Part shown: in pieces, positions 43,646-55,812 of the stretch
Numbering within the stretch: position 1 is the stretch's first letter
Layout: each line of letters starts with the position of its first letter
From: Ochotona curzoniae
Lineage: Eukaryota > Chordata > Mammalia > Lagomorpha > Ochotonidae
Assembly (NCBI RefSeq): GCF_017591425.1
Contig: NW_024466599.1
Location: 29,736,001-29,800,000, forward strand
DNA: 64,000 bases
Direction: 5' to 3'
Position numbers and translations under genes: made by a program
Notes under the pieces: generated by a model
Databases searched by the model: none
Told to the model about the DNA's origin: nothing
The model's input: the letters and a program-made list of their open reading frames with translations, nothing else

Positions 43646-45034
43646 CATTCCACCCTGAAACATACACATACACTCTCTTAGTCTCTGGCCTTCTGTGACC
43701 AATGAGTGTGAACCTCACACCAGGGTACCGCATGGGGACAGATGCACAGCCATTGGAGCACCCCTCACCCCAACTTTGGATAGAGGAGCCACACTGAGCC
43801 TCTAGCTCTGCCTGGCCCGCTCTTGCTCTGTGTAAGACCAAAGGGTTAGTGATCTTGACTTTGTGGAGCGGGCCAGGCTGTCTTCTCAGTTTTCTGTTAC
43901 ACAATGACTGATGTGCGTAACATAGGATGCACCTGGAGTCCTTGGAATCCCTCTGGAGCCAGGATAGGGCAGCTGGTGATGGACAGCCCAGGTCACAGGG
44001 CCTTTGCTGACCATGTCTTCCAGCAGAATGACCAACAATGTCATTCTCAATCTTTCCAACAGAGGATTTAGTAGAAAGAAGAGATGACATGGTAATTAAA
44101 GGGATAAATAAGAAGCCACGTGAAGGAGGATGAGCCAATCCAGAGAGAGGGGCAACAGCAAAGAGCCACAGCTGCCCTTGGGCTGGAAAGAAAAGGGAAA
44201 GAAAGGCAGTGGGGGTCAAAGCCTGTCCAGTGGAAATTACAGCCAGAGGGAGAGAGAAAAGGTCACTTGTGATGTGAGTTGGGACTGGGAGAAAACCTAC
44301 GTTCTGACAAAGACCTCAGAAAGGCAGAGTAAATGGTACATCTGACTTTCCCCTCCTGGCACCTTCCAATCTCCTGCCAGGACTCTCACTCATTAAACTC
44401 TAACTGCAAACCAAAGGGCCTGGGAAATGCAATCACCACAGAGCAACCCTGGAGGAGCAAGGATCCAAGACAAGAGCAAAGAGGTGCTTGGTCAGCACCA
44501 AGACGTATGGGCCCTTGGACTAGTTGCAAGTGTCTCCTGCAGTCCCCTCAGTCCGACCATGGTGCCAAGGGTTTGCTGCCTTTGGCGTCAAGTGTGTCTA
44601 GGTCATGGACACAACTTACAAATTCCTTGGCATGTCCATCCCAAAAGGATGATCCCCCGATGGAAACTGGGTGCTGTCTGTAAACAAGAGGTGCCCACCT
44701 CCCAGGAACTGTCCGTCTTTGTACAATTGTTAGAGGCTGGGCTGAATCCAGGCACTAGCAGGCTCTGGGAACCATGTCCTACCCTGTGGCCTGAGGGCAC
44801 AGAGGTGTTCAGGGCACAGAGCCCACAGTTTGCCCCTAAGGGAAAATTGGAGAACCTCCTTTGCCTAGACTATTCCCCTTCCCCTGTCCCACACATCATT
44901 GGACCCAGCTTCCTTTAGACCTCTACAAAGGGCTCACTTGAGATCATCAGGCTGAGCTGGCACTGGGGCAGGTTCTACTCACATCCTTGCCGTTCTCCCC
45001 ACCCTAGGAGCTGGTACTAACACTGGAAGCTCCT
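43646..45034. other. Unique intergenic DNA
   Basis: Overlapping ORFs of up to 198 codons (43623-44219, - strand) begin in a SINE and show no familiar protein. No repeat recognised in the rest. Confidence 0.5.
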
Positions 45035-45040
45035 CCCTGC

Positions 45041-45702
45041 TGCCGGAGTCCAGCTCCAGCTGAGTTCGGAACTCGAGAAGGGTGCGTGGATGAGGCGTAA
45101 AGAGGAAAGAAAGAGACGGACCACTAGGACTTCAGGATCATAATGGATGATGCACAAAAGCTGTCCGCTTTATTTATACAAAATCAGTCAAACTCTGGCT
45201 CAGACTTTTTACCTCATGGTCAAGTGGGTGTTTCTAAAGATAACTCTGCCATAGTATTACCTAGAAGTTCCTGCTGCCAGTACCTAGAAGTTCCTGCTAC
45301 AATTCTTATCCTACAATTCAATCTTGTATCACAAAGAAAAGGACAACTTAAAGATCAAGGAAAGAATGAAAGCCTAAATACAGGTCCCTTGATTAGCATA
45401 GGTTCAATGGGGACAACCAAGACAGTAGGAACGATAAAGGGCCCTTTTTGCAAGATATTGACCTCCAAGCTCAGGCTGAGCAAAAGGTTAACCTCGCAGT
45501 AGCAAATGCCAGAATGGATTAGAATTCTTCCACAGGGTGGTCTGGTGTCCATGCAAAAGAAGGTGGAGCTGCATTCAGGTGGTTGTAGAGACATCCGCTG
45601 GGTGGGCCCTGCCAAACAGCGGGAAATTCCTTGCGGCCCTGCCTGCAATGGAACACTCTTCACCCCCTCATGTCCCCCACATCTACTGCACAGACCCCAA
45701 CA
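45041..45702 (-). mobile_element. Solo LTR of a class II (ERVK-like) endogenous retrovirus
   Basis: Read on the - strand this 662-bp element begins TGTTGGGGTCTG and ends GGACTCCGGCA, flanked by a perfect 6-bp duplication CCCTGC (45035-45040 and 45703-45708). A TATA-type word and AATAAA overlap at 45169-45178 on the - strand, marking U3/R. A 23-bp tandem duplication (TACCTAGAAGTTCCTGCT) lies near 45260-45300. No internal viral genes remain, so it is a recombination product. Family name is inferred from the 6-bp duplication and the ends. Confidence 0.85.
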
Positions 45703-45708
45703 CCCTGC

Positions 45709-46727
45709 CAGGCCCTCAGCACAAGGGTCCTGGGAATGAGATCAAGGAGGGTGAAGAGAGGGAAAAGACATTGCTAAGATTCCTGGAAGCTTTTCTGGCG
45801 TCAAAGAAGGAAGATCTTGCCCAGCATGGGTTCAGAGTTTGAATAGGAGCCCAAGTCCCAAGAATTGTGCAAAACAAGGTTTCTCCCTCTCCCAACTTGG
45901 TCCTCCTTTGGCAATCACAGCCCAGATCCTGCTCAGACACTGTCATTTATTAGCTAATAACCAATGTTCCATCTGAGTACTGTGTCCTCAGCTGACCTGT
46001 ACAATCTCCATAGGCAGGAGTCAAATCCACCTGACACACAGTTCATCCTTCATCTACCTGACACACCCGATCCCTCATCACCCTGTGCCAGTCCAGGGAG
46101 TGCCTTCACAACAACTCCTGGTCATGGCTGGCTGCCTAATTTGTGAAGCTCAGTGCATATGGAACTGAAGGGCTCCTTGTTAAGAGGTGTTTAAAAAGTT
46201 CAAGATGGTGGCAAGAGTATTGAACAAGAGCAGAACCTCTCTAAGCTCCAGGTCCTGTGTGATTGCACAGTCCTTGCCTGTGAAGCCAGCCCTGACCCTA
46301 GGCGATGTGTGTCGGCAGCCTGCAAAGATGCCTCCAGCAATCCCTTCCATCCCTGTGTCCACTTGCCTCCCCCAGCAAGGGACAGCGTCTAACCATGCGT
46401 TCCTGAATCTGGACTCAACCAGTGGAAGGCAATAGAAGTGACATCTCTGCATCTACAAGCCCTGCTAGTTCCAGCTGAACCTGACAGAACGCTTGTTCTT
46501 GGGAAGTTGCCTCTCTGTGTGCCATGCTGAGAGAAACCCAAGCCATATGGAGGAACCATGGGTTCCATCAGCAGCAACACTCAGTCAGGAAAGGAAATCA
46601 CATTGGCCACCTGGCCCCATGGAGCCCTCAGATGATTGCAGCCCACCTGACCTCAGACTGAAACCTCCTGAAAGACTACAAGTGAGAACCTTCCAGCTGT
46701 GCCTGGCTGAGTCACAACACCACAAGA
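45709..46727. other. Sequence between the two LTRs
   Basis: 1.0 kb of ordinary sequence with no viral coding remnant. The two LTRs are in opposite orientation and dissimilar, so they are not the ends of one provirus. Confidence 0.6.
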
Positions 46728-46733
46728 AAAAAG

Positions 46734-46826
46734 TATAGGCCCCGGTCTCCCAAGGGTTAACACCACAGCTTAACTTCTTTCTCAAGGTGTAACAGAATGG
46801 GCAATCTTGGCCTGATGCACTCAGCC

Positions 46827-46867
<41 letters not shown>

Positions 46868-47122
46868 CTTGTCTGGCAAGTTCCCTCCTCCCTGCTTCTC
46901 CCCTTTTTACATACCCTTGGGGAGCTTAGGTGTTGCTTAAGCTTTGGGAAATGCCTGGAGGGGCCAAGCAGACTATAAAAGATGCAGCTTGACTTCAAAT
47001 AAATCGGCATTCTCCTCACAAGAATGACCCACTGTCCACTGTGTGTTGTCTGTCTCGTCTGTCTCATAACCCTAGTCCCTCCGCTCGGCTCGGGGCGCGT
47101 GGTGACACGGGCGTTGCCCACA
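46734..47122 (+). mobile_element. Solo LTR of an endogenous retrovirus, with a 39-C tract
   Basis: A 389-bp element ends CGTTGCCCACA and begins TATAGGCCCC (expected TG replaced by TA), with AAAAAG on both sides (46728-46733, 47123-47128). It has TATAAAA at 46974, AATAAA at 46998 and a CpG-rich U5 end. The low complexity of the flanking word makes the left edge less certain. No internal viral sequence is present. Confidence 0.72.
46828..46866. repeat. Pure C homopolymer, 39 bases
   Basis: 39 consecutive C bases inside the LTR U3, with G on the opposite strand. Such runs are prone to polymorphism, G-quadruplex/i-motif folding and sequencing error, so the length is approximate. Confidence 0.85.
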
Positions 47123-47128
47123 AAAAAG

Positions 47129-47365
47129 GATTGGGCATTGTGACTCAGCAGGTTAAGCCACCCCTTGGGACACTACTATTCTATCCAACTACTCTACTTC
47201 TGGTCCAGCTTCCTGCTAATGCAAACTGGGAGGCAGTAGATGATGGCTCAAGTGCTTAGGAGCCTGCTAACCTCCTGGGAGAGCCAGAGGGCACCCTGGG
47301 CACTTAACTTCAGCCTGGCCCAGTCCTGGATGTTGGTGTTTGAAGCAAGAATTAGCAGACTGACG

Positions 47366-47405
<40 letters not shown>

Positions 47406-47435
47406 TAAGTAGATAGAAAACAAGTAGACATTTAA
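47129..47435 (+). mobile_element. C-SINE adjoining the LTR
   Basis: GATTGGGCATTGTGACTCAG to CTGCCTTTTAAGTAGATAGA, with a (CT)n tract at 47368-47399 in the tail region. It begins directly after the LTR target duplication. Confidence 0.85.
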
Positions 47436-47456
47436 ATATATATATATATATATAAC
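47436..47456. repeat. (TA)n microsatellite
   Basis: ATATATATATATATATATA after the SINE tail. Confidence 0.9.
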
Positions 47457-49073
47457 CAGTATGGTGCTATAGAATTGCAGGTTTCATGCTTGGAATTTTG
47501 GATGACTAACACTCAATCCCTAAACTCCATGCAAACCTTTAAAATCCCAAAAACTTCAAAATCTGAAGCATGTCTGGTCCCAGGCATTTCAAGTATGGAA
47601 TACTCAATTTGTAATAGTAAATCGTGCTTTAAATCACAACATTTTGTGATGCTTTGCTATAAAACTGGGACATGTCCCCCAAGGAGTGGCTTTCACCTAG
47701 CACTGCGGGTGAAGTTCCCAGGCTGTGTGACATAAGCGGCTGATCACACAGTAGGAGCCCGAGACAGGCTGACAACTGGCCTGACAGTGTTGGCACCAAA
47801 CACGTGGGCCCCCTGACCCAGGACATGCCCTCTCTCTGACGGATGTTCTTTGTGATGAAATATTTGCCATCTGGTTTCAACCTGACATCTCCCTGGCTAA
47901 TGAGGATGCGGCTCCTGCTGTCTCCAGAGATTCATGACCACTTCCTCCCACCCTGTTCCTACCCTTCCTTTCTCCGGAAATGAAAAGCAACTTTTCCCCA
48001 GGCCCTATTTACCCATAGCAACCTAACACGATTCCAAACCAACCTCACAGCCAGTTCCAATATCTGTCTTCACTGTAATCATAATACAGATGCTGCACCT
48101 GCCCACAAGTTCCGTCCTCTGCTCTCGGATTTGCTCATTTGTTTTTTCCCAGAATCTTTAAACATCTGATTAAATTTCATGCTTCAGAGGGAAAGTTCTG
48201 AGGATGGAAGATTATCGGGCTTGATGGCTTGCATCAGCAGTCCTCTCTGGCCTCTTTCCACAAACCCTGTTTTATTCTCTCTCTCTCCCTTCACTCTTTG
48301 CCTCCCAGCACTCCTCTTGTATTCAGTGAGTTCCTCTCCCAGTTGCTGGTCACTCTGTCTTCTTCCACCTACAGCCGACCCCTGCAGTTCACCGTGTGAG
48401 TGGCCCCCCTAGAGAATGAGCCCAAGCCAGGGTGCCGAGGATCAGCTCAGCCAGACAGAGGGGTCTGAAACCCCAGGCTGTTGTGACACCCCTTCCTCCA
48501 ATGCTCCTGACACTAGCCCTGCCTCTTCTAGCACACACTCCACCAACCTCCCAGCAAAATTCACCTCTCCCTGAAATGAGCAGACTGTGCAGGCAAAGCC
48601 AAGCAACCCAGAGATCCAAGTTACAAGGCTGGGGTGTGTTTCATAGGTTTCCTGAACCCCTAACACCGACCACCTGCTCCCCCCGCCACCGCCTCTGCTG
48701 TGTTCCTATGGGAAACAAAAGGATGTGGTGGGACCCAGGCCATGGCTCATCTGCATAACCTGATCCTTATCTTCATGTTGCAAGCAAGAAAGCTCCCTCC
48801 TGGTTGCCGGACAGGTCCCAGGCACTTCATTTAGCTACTTGCCAGCAGCCTGTTCAGTGGCCGTGTGGGTAGTGATCTCTAGGCCAACAACTCTTAAGGC
48901 AGCAGGAGCATTTCCAAGTCAACACTCAAGTGCCCCTCAGTGTCCTCCCAGACCCCACTGCACCTCAACTCTCAGTCAAGCCATCAGTTTTATGCACATT
49001 GCTTCCAGGGAAGATAAGTTAGGGAGAAAGGGGGAACACAAACTTTGAATATGGGCAAGACTGAGATTGTTCA
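47457..49073. other. Unique intergenic DNA
   Basis: No gene or repeat recognised. Confidence 0.5.
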
Positions 49074-49372
49074 GGGCCCAGCACAGGAGCCTAGTGGCTA
49101 AATCCTTGCTTGAATGTACCAGGATGCCATATGAGTGTGGGTTTGTATCCCAGCTACTCCACTTCCCATCCTGCTCCTTGCTTATGGCCTGGGAAAGCAG
49201 TAAAAGATGGCCCTAATTCTTGGGACTCTGCACTCACATGGGAGAGCTGGAAGAAGCCCCTGGCTCCTGGCTTTGGATCGACTCAGCTTTGGCTGTTGTA
49301 GACACTTGGGGAGTAAACTAGTGGATGGAAGATCTTTCTCTTTGTGTTTGCTTCTCTTTGTAAATCTGACTT
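49074..49372 (+). mobile_element. Pika-type C-SINE
   Basis: GGGCCCAGCACAGGAGCCTA head with the 'agtggctaaa' signature, tail GTAAATCTGACTTTTATG leading into (TA)n at 49392-49410 and poly(T). Confidence 0.9.
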
Positions 49373-49410
49373 TTATGTATGTACATATGTGTATATATAT
49401 ATATATATAT

Positions 49411-50145
49411 TTTTTTTTTTTCAAGAAAGCATCAGATAAATTCAGAAAGAAAGCCACCATGCTGTCTCTTACTGTGATGTTTATGGCCTTGCCTTGATCT
49501 GTCTGTCCTTATAGGGCTTCAGCCACTCTGGTCATCTCAGCTTCTCCCTCTTCCTCTAAGATCCCTAAAGTGCCCACACCCCATCATCAAGTCTCCTCTT
49601 CTGGTCTCTCATCCCATTCCTGTTGCAAATATCCTGCTTATGAGCAGCACCCAGAGTAGGGCCTTAGGAGGGCCACTCGGGGCCAAGGAGTGCCAAGGGG
49701 CAGCCTGTGTCAGTGCTGCCTGCACTGGCCCAGTGCTTCTCTGGCTGCCACCCTCACTGTACCATGCCACCCAAGCAGAGGCAAACTGCCCCCCAGCTCT
49801 TAGTGAGTTTGAAATAGATAAGAACTTCCCAAAGCAAGATGAACTCTAACATAGGAAATATTTCTGTAAAACTAGGAATACATGAGGCTGTGTGCTTCCA
49901 TCTTAAAGTAATGACCACCTGGCATGATAATTCCTCTCTGATATATGTCACAGAGCCCACAGGCCTGGCTCCCTGCCCTTGTCCCATGGGCAGCCCCACC
50001 GCACAGCTCACAGCTGTTTCCTCCTGCAATCAGAGCTGAGCACTAGCCCTGGGTAAGTAACAGTAGGCCCATATTTCTTTGTCATGGTTGATCCAGACAT
50101 GACTATCAATTATTTTCCTGTACATTTTCATTTAAAAAAAAAAAG
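49411..50145. other. Unique intergenic DNA
   Basis: Begins with a poly(T) run; otherwise nothing recognised. Confidence 0.5.
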
Positions 50146-50750
50146 TGATCTTGGTGAGTATTGCTTGCAATACTGACATCCCTTGCAGGTGCCAGTTCAT
50201 GTACCGGCTACTTTTTTTTTTTTAATTTGTTTATTTGAAAGACATAGTCACACACAGAGAAAGGGAGAAGTGGAGAGATTCTCCATCTGCTGGCTCGTTC
50301 TTACAAGAGCTGCGACAGCCAGAGTTGAGCCAATCCAAATCTCGCAGTCAGGAGCTTTTCTAGATCTGCCACATGGATGCTGGGGCCCAAGGACCATAGG
50401 CTACTATGCTCCAGTGTTTTCTCAGGCCATGAGCAAGAAGCTGGTTGAGAAGTAAAACAGGACTTGAACAGCAGATGGCAGTTCTACCTCCTACACCACA
50501 GCACCGACCCATGCACTCCCCTTTGGATCCAAGCCCATGCTAATGGCCTGAGAAAGCAACAGAAGATGCCCCAAGTAGTTGGGCCCCTGCAACCACCTGG
50601 GAGACCTGGAAGAAACTTCTGGACAAGCCCTGGCCATGGTGGCCCTCTGGGGAATGAATCGGTGAATGAAAACTTTCTCTGTCTAGTCCTTGCTCTCTTC
50701 CTCTCTCTGCTTTTTAAACAAATACATACACTTTTTTCTAAAAAAAAAAA
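50146..50750 (+). mobile_element. C-SINE split by a minus-strand C-SINE
   Basis: The head part, 50146-50211 (CTTGCAATACTGACATCCCT), resumes at about 50511 (GCACTCCCCTTTGGATCC) and ends in an A-rich tail at 50750. Confidence 0.75.
50212..50510 (-). mobile_element. C-SINE, nested
   Basis: TTTAATTTGTTTATTTGAAA to CCTACACCACAGCACCGACC. Confidence 0.88.
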
Positions 50751-50949
50751 AAATGATGCTGAAACTATTTCGAAATGTTTTTCAACATTATTCATGTGCA
50801 TCCAGTGAAAAGCCTTTCTCCTTCTCAGTCTAATCCAGATGTCCAGCCATGTTCTTTCGCCAGGTGGGTGCTGTGCCCTGGCCAACCTAAATGGAGAAGC
50901 ACATGTGTGGGCACTCCACACCCTGCTCCCCTCCTGTCTGCTTTAGGGA

Positions 50950-51232
50950 GTATTCCTTAGCATGCATCTAGATTGTTCTCATGTCCCTCAGCAGCTCCGT
51001 GGAAGTACCTTAATCCCCTCCACATGGATATTTAGCTTGGTTCCAACCTTCAGCTATCATAAATACACTGCAATAAATGAGAACTGTAGTCTCTATACCC
51101 ATGTTAGAAGAATAATAGGAACAGAATTTCTAAGTCAAAGCAAATACATATTTGGTGTTTGTCATACATTGCCAAATTGCCCTCCAAAATGATTGTCCCC
51201 ACTCATACCGTCACTAACAGCGTGGATGAGCA
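50950..51232 (-). mobile_element. L1-type LINE fragment, old
   Basis: CCACATGGATATTTAGCTTG, AATACACTGCAATAAATGAG and ATTGCCAAATTGCCCTCCAA are the antisense of the ORF2 3' region of ancient L1/HAL1 elements. No open frame remains. Confidence 0.8.
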
Positions 51233-51235
51233 TTT

Positions 51236-51562
51236 GGGGACTGATGGGATGGCTCAGCTCAGTCAGCTAATTCTCCACCTTCAAATGCCAGCATCTCATA
51301 TGGGTGCCAGTTTGTGTCCTGGATGCTCCACTTCCCATCCAGCTCCCTGCCTGTGGCCTAGGAAATCAATAGAGGATGGTCCAAAGCCTTGGAAACCTGC
51401 ACCCACATGGGAAACCCCGAAGAAGCCCCTGGCTCCTGGCTTCAGATCAGCTCAGTTCTGGCCACTGCAACCTTGGAGAATGAACCAACAGATGCAAGAT
51501 ATTTCTCTGTCACTCCTCTCTGTGAATCTGCTTTTCCAACAAAAATTAATAAATCTTTATTA
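51236..51562 (+). mobile_element. Pika-type C-SINE
   Basis: GGGGACTGATGGGATGGCTC head, CTTTTCCAACAAAAATTAAT tail. Confidence 0.9.
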
Positions 51563-51784
51563 TATATATGTATATACAGAGAGTTCATTTCCCCCATGGT
51601 TCTACCAGGTATCCACCAAATGTTCTGATCTATGACAGCTTTGATTCGTGTCAGTATAAATTATAAAGGATGATGGTTAGGATGGAATTCAAACTTGAAT
51701 TTCTTGCAGAATAGATGAGGTTGAACTTAAAGTGTTTGAGAGAACAAAATGGTCCCTCATTTGCCTGGGTTGATCCCCCAGGCA

Positions 51785-51930
51785 TGTGTTCTTGGGGTAA
51801 TTGACTTAACTTCTCACCATTTTTGGTTCCACGTGGGTAAAATGATATCATAATGATAACAACATCCCTCTAGCAGTTATTGTGAAAATCAAATGTCTAA
51901 GCAAAGATAAAGCTCTATGTGTCCATTAAC
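51785..51930 (+). repeat. MIR relic
   Basis: GGGGTAATTGACTTAACTTC, GTGGGTAAAATGATATCATA and GTTATTGTGAAAATCAAATG in MIR order. Confidence 0.65.
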
Positions 51931-52036
51931 ATCATTATCTTCATATATATGTATATATTTTTTAATAGCAACACCTCTAGTCTATGGAAATCCAAGAACT
52001 TCAGCTGCCATTTTTTAAAGATTTATTTGTGTTGAA

Positions 52037-52290
52037 AAGATTTCTTCATTTACTTTTATTGCAAAGTCAGATATACAGAGAGGAGGAGAGACAGAGAGGA
52101 AGATCTTCTGTCCGATGATTCACTCCCCAAGTGGCCGCAAGAGCCAGAGCTGCACTAATCCGAAGCCAGAAGCCAGGAGCCTCTTCTGGGTCTCCCACAC
52201 AGGTGCAGGGTCCCAAGACTTTGAGCCGTCCTCGAGTGCTTTCCCAGGCCACAAGCAGGGAGCTGGATGGGAAGCAGGGCCATGGCACCA
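52037..52290 (-). mobile_element. Pika-type C-SINE, head missing
   Basis: TACTTTTATTGCAAAGTCAG to GGAGCTGGATGGGAAGCAGG. It is preceded by a second AAGATTTATTTGTG tail fragment at 52018. Confidence 0.9.
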
Positions 52291-52294
52291 GGCT

Positions 52295-52510
52295 CTGGTT
52301 TGCTCATTTTTCACTAGGTGCTATTTTTTTCTTCTGCAAGATGAAAGTTCTCTACATATTTAGAAAATTAGCACCCTGTTATTTATACAGCAAATATTTC
52401 TCTCACATTGTTGACTATATTTAAGGCGGTTCTGCCATGTAGGGATTTTAAATTTTGATGCAATTAAATATATCCATCTTTTATTTACTTGAGACTTTGC
52501 ATAGGAAACC
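52295..52510. repeat. AT-rich sequence, possible L1 relic
   Basis: TTTTAAATTTTGATGCAATT and AATATATCCATCTTTTATTT resemble old L1 3' sequence. The similarity is weak. Confidence 0.3.
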
Positions 52511-53529
52511 TCACTGGTCCTCCCTGAGGTGAGCTTTTCTTCCAAGGTTTGCATCCTTGGAGCACCATGGTACTTCTTTTCTGAGACGTGGTCTGAATCC
52601 ACCTGAGATGGTGGTCAGCGCTTTGTCCCTGCTGCCGACGCCAGCACTATGTGGAAAACACAAGCTGTGTTTCCATCCCCTGTGGCTGTCTGCCACAGCC
52701 CCTCAGCCTTATGTGGAGGTCACCTTCAGGCACAGGGGGAGGAGAGAGTGGCAGGAACGTTAGGAGAAGGTCACTGTTCTCTTACTAAACCACCCCACCC
52801 AGACAACTGAGCTGGAGGTTGGCTGCAGGAGCTTCCCAGTCCACCGGATCTCTCCTGCGGGGTCAGCTGGAAGGTATGGGTGTTGGTTCCCTTTCCTTCT
52901 ATTGCAAACAAAAGAGTACTCAATCCGTAAATAAAAAAAGAAGATGTGTCTGGATACAGGAACTGGGTCCATCTCTTCAGGCCTCAGCCTCAATGCCAGG
53001 CATCTCTCCTTCGGAGGTGAAATGGCGGACGCAGCTCTGGAGGTCAATTGCATTCCCGTTCCATCTTGAATCCGTGTTCAGAGAAGAGAGCACCTGCCTC
53101 TCTCCTGGGAGCTCAGCAGACTCTCCTGCCTTGCTCTGCCTCTTATTGGGTCAGATGCATCACTGTGGCAGCAGGAATGTATTGCTCTGATGGTCAGGCC
53201 AGAGCCCACCTCACATACACGGATTCCACCAACACACGGGTACAGCCTACAACCCGGAGTGGTTCTCCAAAACACCAAATATCTACCCCATGGAATACAG
53301 GCATTCCCACCCTCCTAGAAGAGGGGGATGGGCCCAGAGCCCCAACCCTGAGCTATTTCTCTTCTTCCTGCCTTGGAGGCGAGAGTTCTAGCTTCCAAGC
53401 ACAACACGGTCCCCCAAGGTTTGTGGCTTAGCCACAGGACCAGTGTGAACAGATCCTAACCAAACCCCAGACCAGGCAATGGCTGGTGTGGTCCAGCCAG
53501 TTTCAAATTATTAGAACCAGGAGTCCCAG
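52511..53529. other. Unique intergenic DNA
   Basis: SINE-free; ORFs of up to 127 codons (53048-53431) are not recognised. Confidence 0.5.
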
Positions 53530-53670
53530 TCCCAAGAGTTGCAGGATTGTTTATCTTTGTTGGGGAAAAACTGTAGCCAGAGCCATAAATCACTGCCCAG
53601 CTGGATGGCTTCGCTGAAATGTTTGTTTAAACAATGAAATCTCCTGACGGACTGAAAATATAGGATGGAT
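53530..53670. promoter_or_regulatory. Enhancer-like block with a FOX palindrome
   Basis: GAGCCATAAATCACTGCCC and TGTTTGTTTAAACAATG, which contains both a forkhead-type palindrome core and a SOX-type ACAATG. Repeat-free; inference only. Confidence 0.3.
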
Positions 53671-53989
53671 CACCCTGTCTTTCTTGGGGCCCAGTCCCCT
53701 AGCCTAAAGCCCAGGGGCCTGAGAGAGGGGATTCAAGATCAGCTCACCCTCCCCTCCCCCACCCTGCTCCCTGTTCCTCCCACCCCCCGACCCCCAATAT
53801 CAGCCCTAAAAGAATGAAGCCCCAGCATAGCTAATCCAAAACAGCAGATAATGGAAAAGCCATGTCTATCAATCTTTGAAATGCAATCTCTGGAGTGGTT
53901 TGCATTGGATGTGCCTTCCTAATGGAAGTAGCATTTCTTGGCTAATGTGAACAAAGAGGCTGCATGAGGGGTGGCCTCCGCAGGAACAT

Positions 53990-54090
53990 TGCAGGGAGTG
54001 TGCTGGGAAGACCTAGCTCTGCCTGAACCTGCCGTGGGCTGCGGGCAAATGACTTCCACTCCCTGTACTTGGTTCCTCACTTGGTAAAGC
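53990..54090 (+). repeat. MIR relic
   Basis: GGGCAAATGACTTCCACTCC followed by GGTTCCTCACTTGGTAAAGC in MIR order. Confidence 0.6.
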
Positions 54091-54119
54091 GGTTAGAGCT
54101 GGCCTTTTCATGCAGCTTT

Positions 54120-54450
54120 AAAAATAATGTTATTTTAAAATTCATTTGCAAGGTGGGGCAGCAGAGCGAGGGAGAGACAAAGAAAGAGAAGCATGTTCCA
54201 TGCGCTAGCTTACTCCCCCAATGGCCACAGCAGCCAAAGCTGAGCCAGGCCAAAAACCAGGAGACAGGAGCGTTAGCATGGTGTCCCACATCGGTGCAAG
54301 AGCCAGAGCACGTGAGTCATCTTCTGCTGCCTGCTCAGGCACATCAGCAGGGAGCTGGGTTGGAAGCAGAATGGCCAGAATTCAAACTGGCACTCCAAAA
54401 TGAGATGTTGGTGTTGCAACTTACAACATTGCAACACCATACCAGCCATC
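54120..54450 (-). mobile_element. C-SINE, older type
   Basis: TAAAATTCATTTGCAAGGTG to TTGCAACACCATACCAGCC. Confidence 0.82.
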
Positions 54451-55812
54451 CTCCAGCTTTTGCCTGCTGGTTTTGCATTCCCCCAGAGACTAGATAAAAG
54501 GGAAGGGGCAGGGAAAGGAGGAAGAAAGGGGAATTAGGGTCCAGGGTTCCAGGCCCGAGTGCACTGTCCTCTCCCAGGAGAAGAGAAGGAGAGCTGCTGA
54601 CCTAGGACCATCACTGGCATTCCAGGAAGGAAGTGAAAATGCCACCGCCATCCCTGAGATGCTGGGAGCCTTCAGGGCTGGTGGGACTCTCGCATCCAGA
54701 CGTGAGCCGCCTCTTCCTCGGCTCTTTCCTAACAGAAGGAAGTCCGTGGAGACATGAGCCTTCCCAACGCCACAGCTGTAACCCTGACTGTACAATAGGC
54801 GCCAAGGCAGTGACAGGTGCCCGGTGTGGAGTTACCAAGTGACTTCAAGTGTGTGTTACCTGTCAGGGATGCTGGGCGGTACTTCAAGTGTCAGGCATGC
54901 CGTGAGCCCAGAATGCTCAATCCATGTAGAAGGAAGCAATGCAAGGAGACAGCACCTACAACTAACTCCATGATAGGGTGTGCAAGCCTCTCCCCAACTC
55001 CAGGGCGAAGCCAGCCGCAGTGACTTGGGCTCTGTTCGAAGGAAAGTGTTGCCATCCGGTGGCCAAATGAGAGAAGTACACCGAGCAGGGGTTCCCTTCC
55101 TGCTCCACCTGCTAAGCCACTTGGCTGCCCACTACCCCTCAGCCTAAAAGTTCAGTCCCCAGCCACAAACGAGATCCAACAGCCCCAGCTTTCCCCGTAG
55201 TTCTGAGGCGAAGCCAGAGGAAACTGCAAGAGAGAGGCCATGCAGGCTGCCCCTTCCTCCATCCTTCTGTCCCCAGAGTCTCAGGATTCCTCACAGATAC
55301 TCAGCTCTACCTGACAGAGCCCAGAATCAACCCCTTTTCTCTTTGGCTTTGAACACTTCATCCAAGCAGGCAACTAACCCCATGGGCTGAGCAGGCCCAG
55401 TAAATGAAGCTTCTTACCAGCAGCCTCCAAATGAGAAATCCTCTGAGGTTTCACTGCCTCAGAGGATACCAAAGCACCAAAGAAGAATGGGAAGAACTGT
55501 ATCAGGAGCCCTGGGCCACAGGTGCAGCCGGGATGCTGTTGTGTTTTTGTGAAGCTGGGTTGAGCCCCTTGGGACAGCAGGTGCCGTGGGGACGTCTGGG
55601 AGGCAAGACTTGTTTCTGTAATACATCTTTTCACATCACATGAGGACCTTCCTCAGCAGCTGCCACCTGCCTCCTCCTCTCCTCAGTCCTCCCTTGAAAC
55701 CAAACATCTTGTATCTCACATTACAGCTGGGACAAGACCTTTTCTCCTGTGTCTACAGATCTGCTCCTGCTCCCACAATACACGCTGCTGGTGCGCAGTG
55801 CAGCATGGCCCA
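54451..55812. other. Unique intergenic DNA
   Basis: No gene or repeat recognised before the minisatellite. Confidence 0.5.

Noticed and set aside
43623..44219. 198-codon - strand ORF
   Set aside because: Overlaps a SINE at one end and shows no familiar protein.
46585..47121. 178-codon - strand ORF with a polyglycine stretch
   Set aside because: Runs through the solo LTR; the glycines come from the 39-C tract.
45041..47122. A provirus bounded by the two LTRs
   Set aside because: The LTRs have opposite orientation, different sequence, separate target duplications and no viral genes between them.
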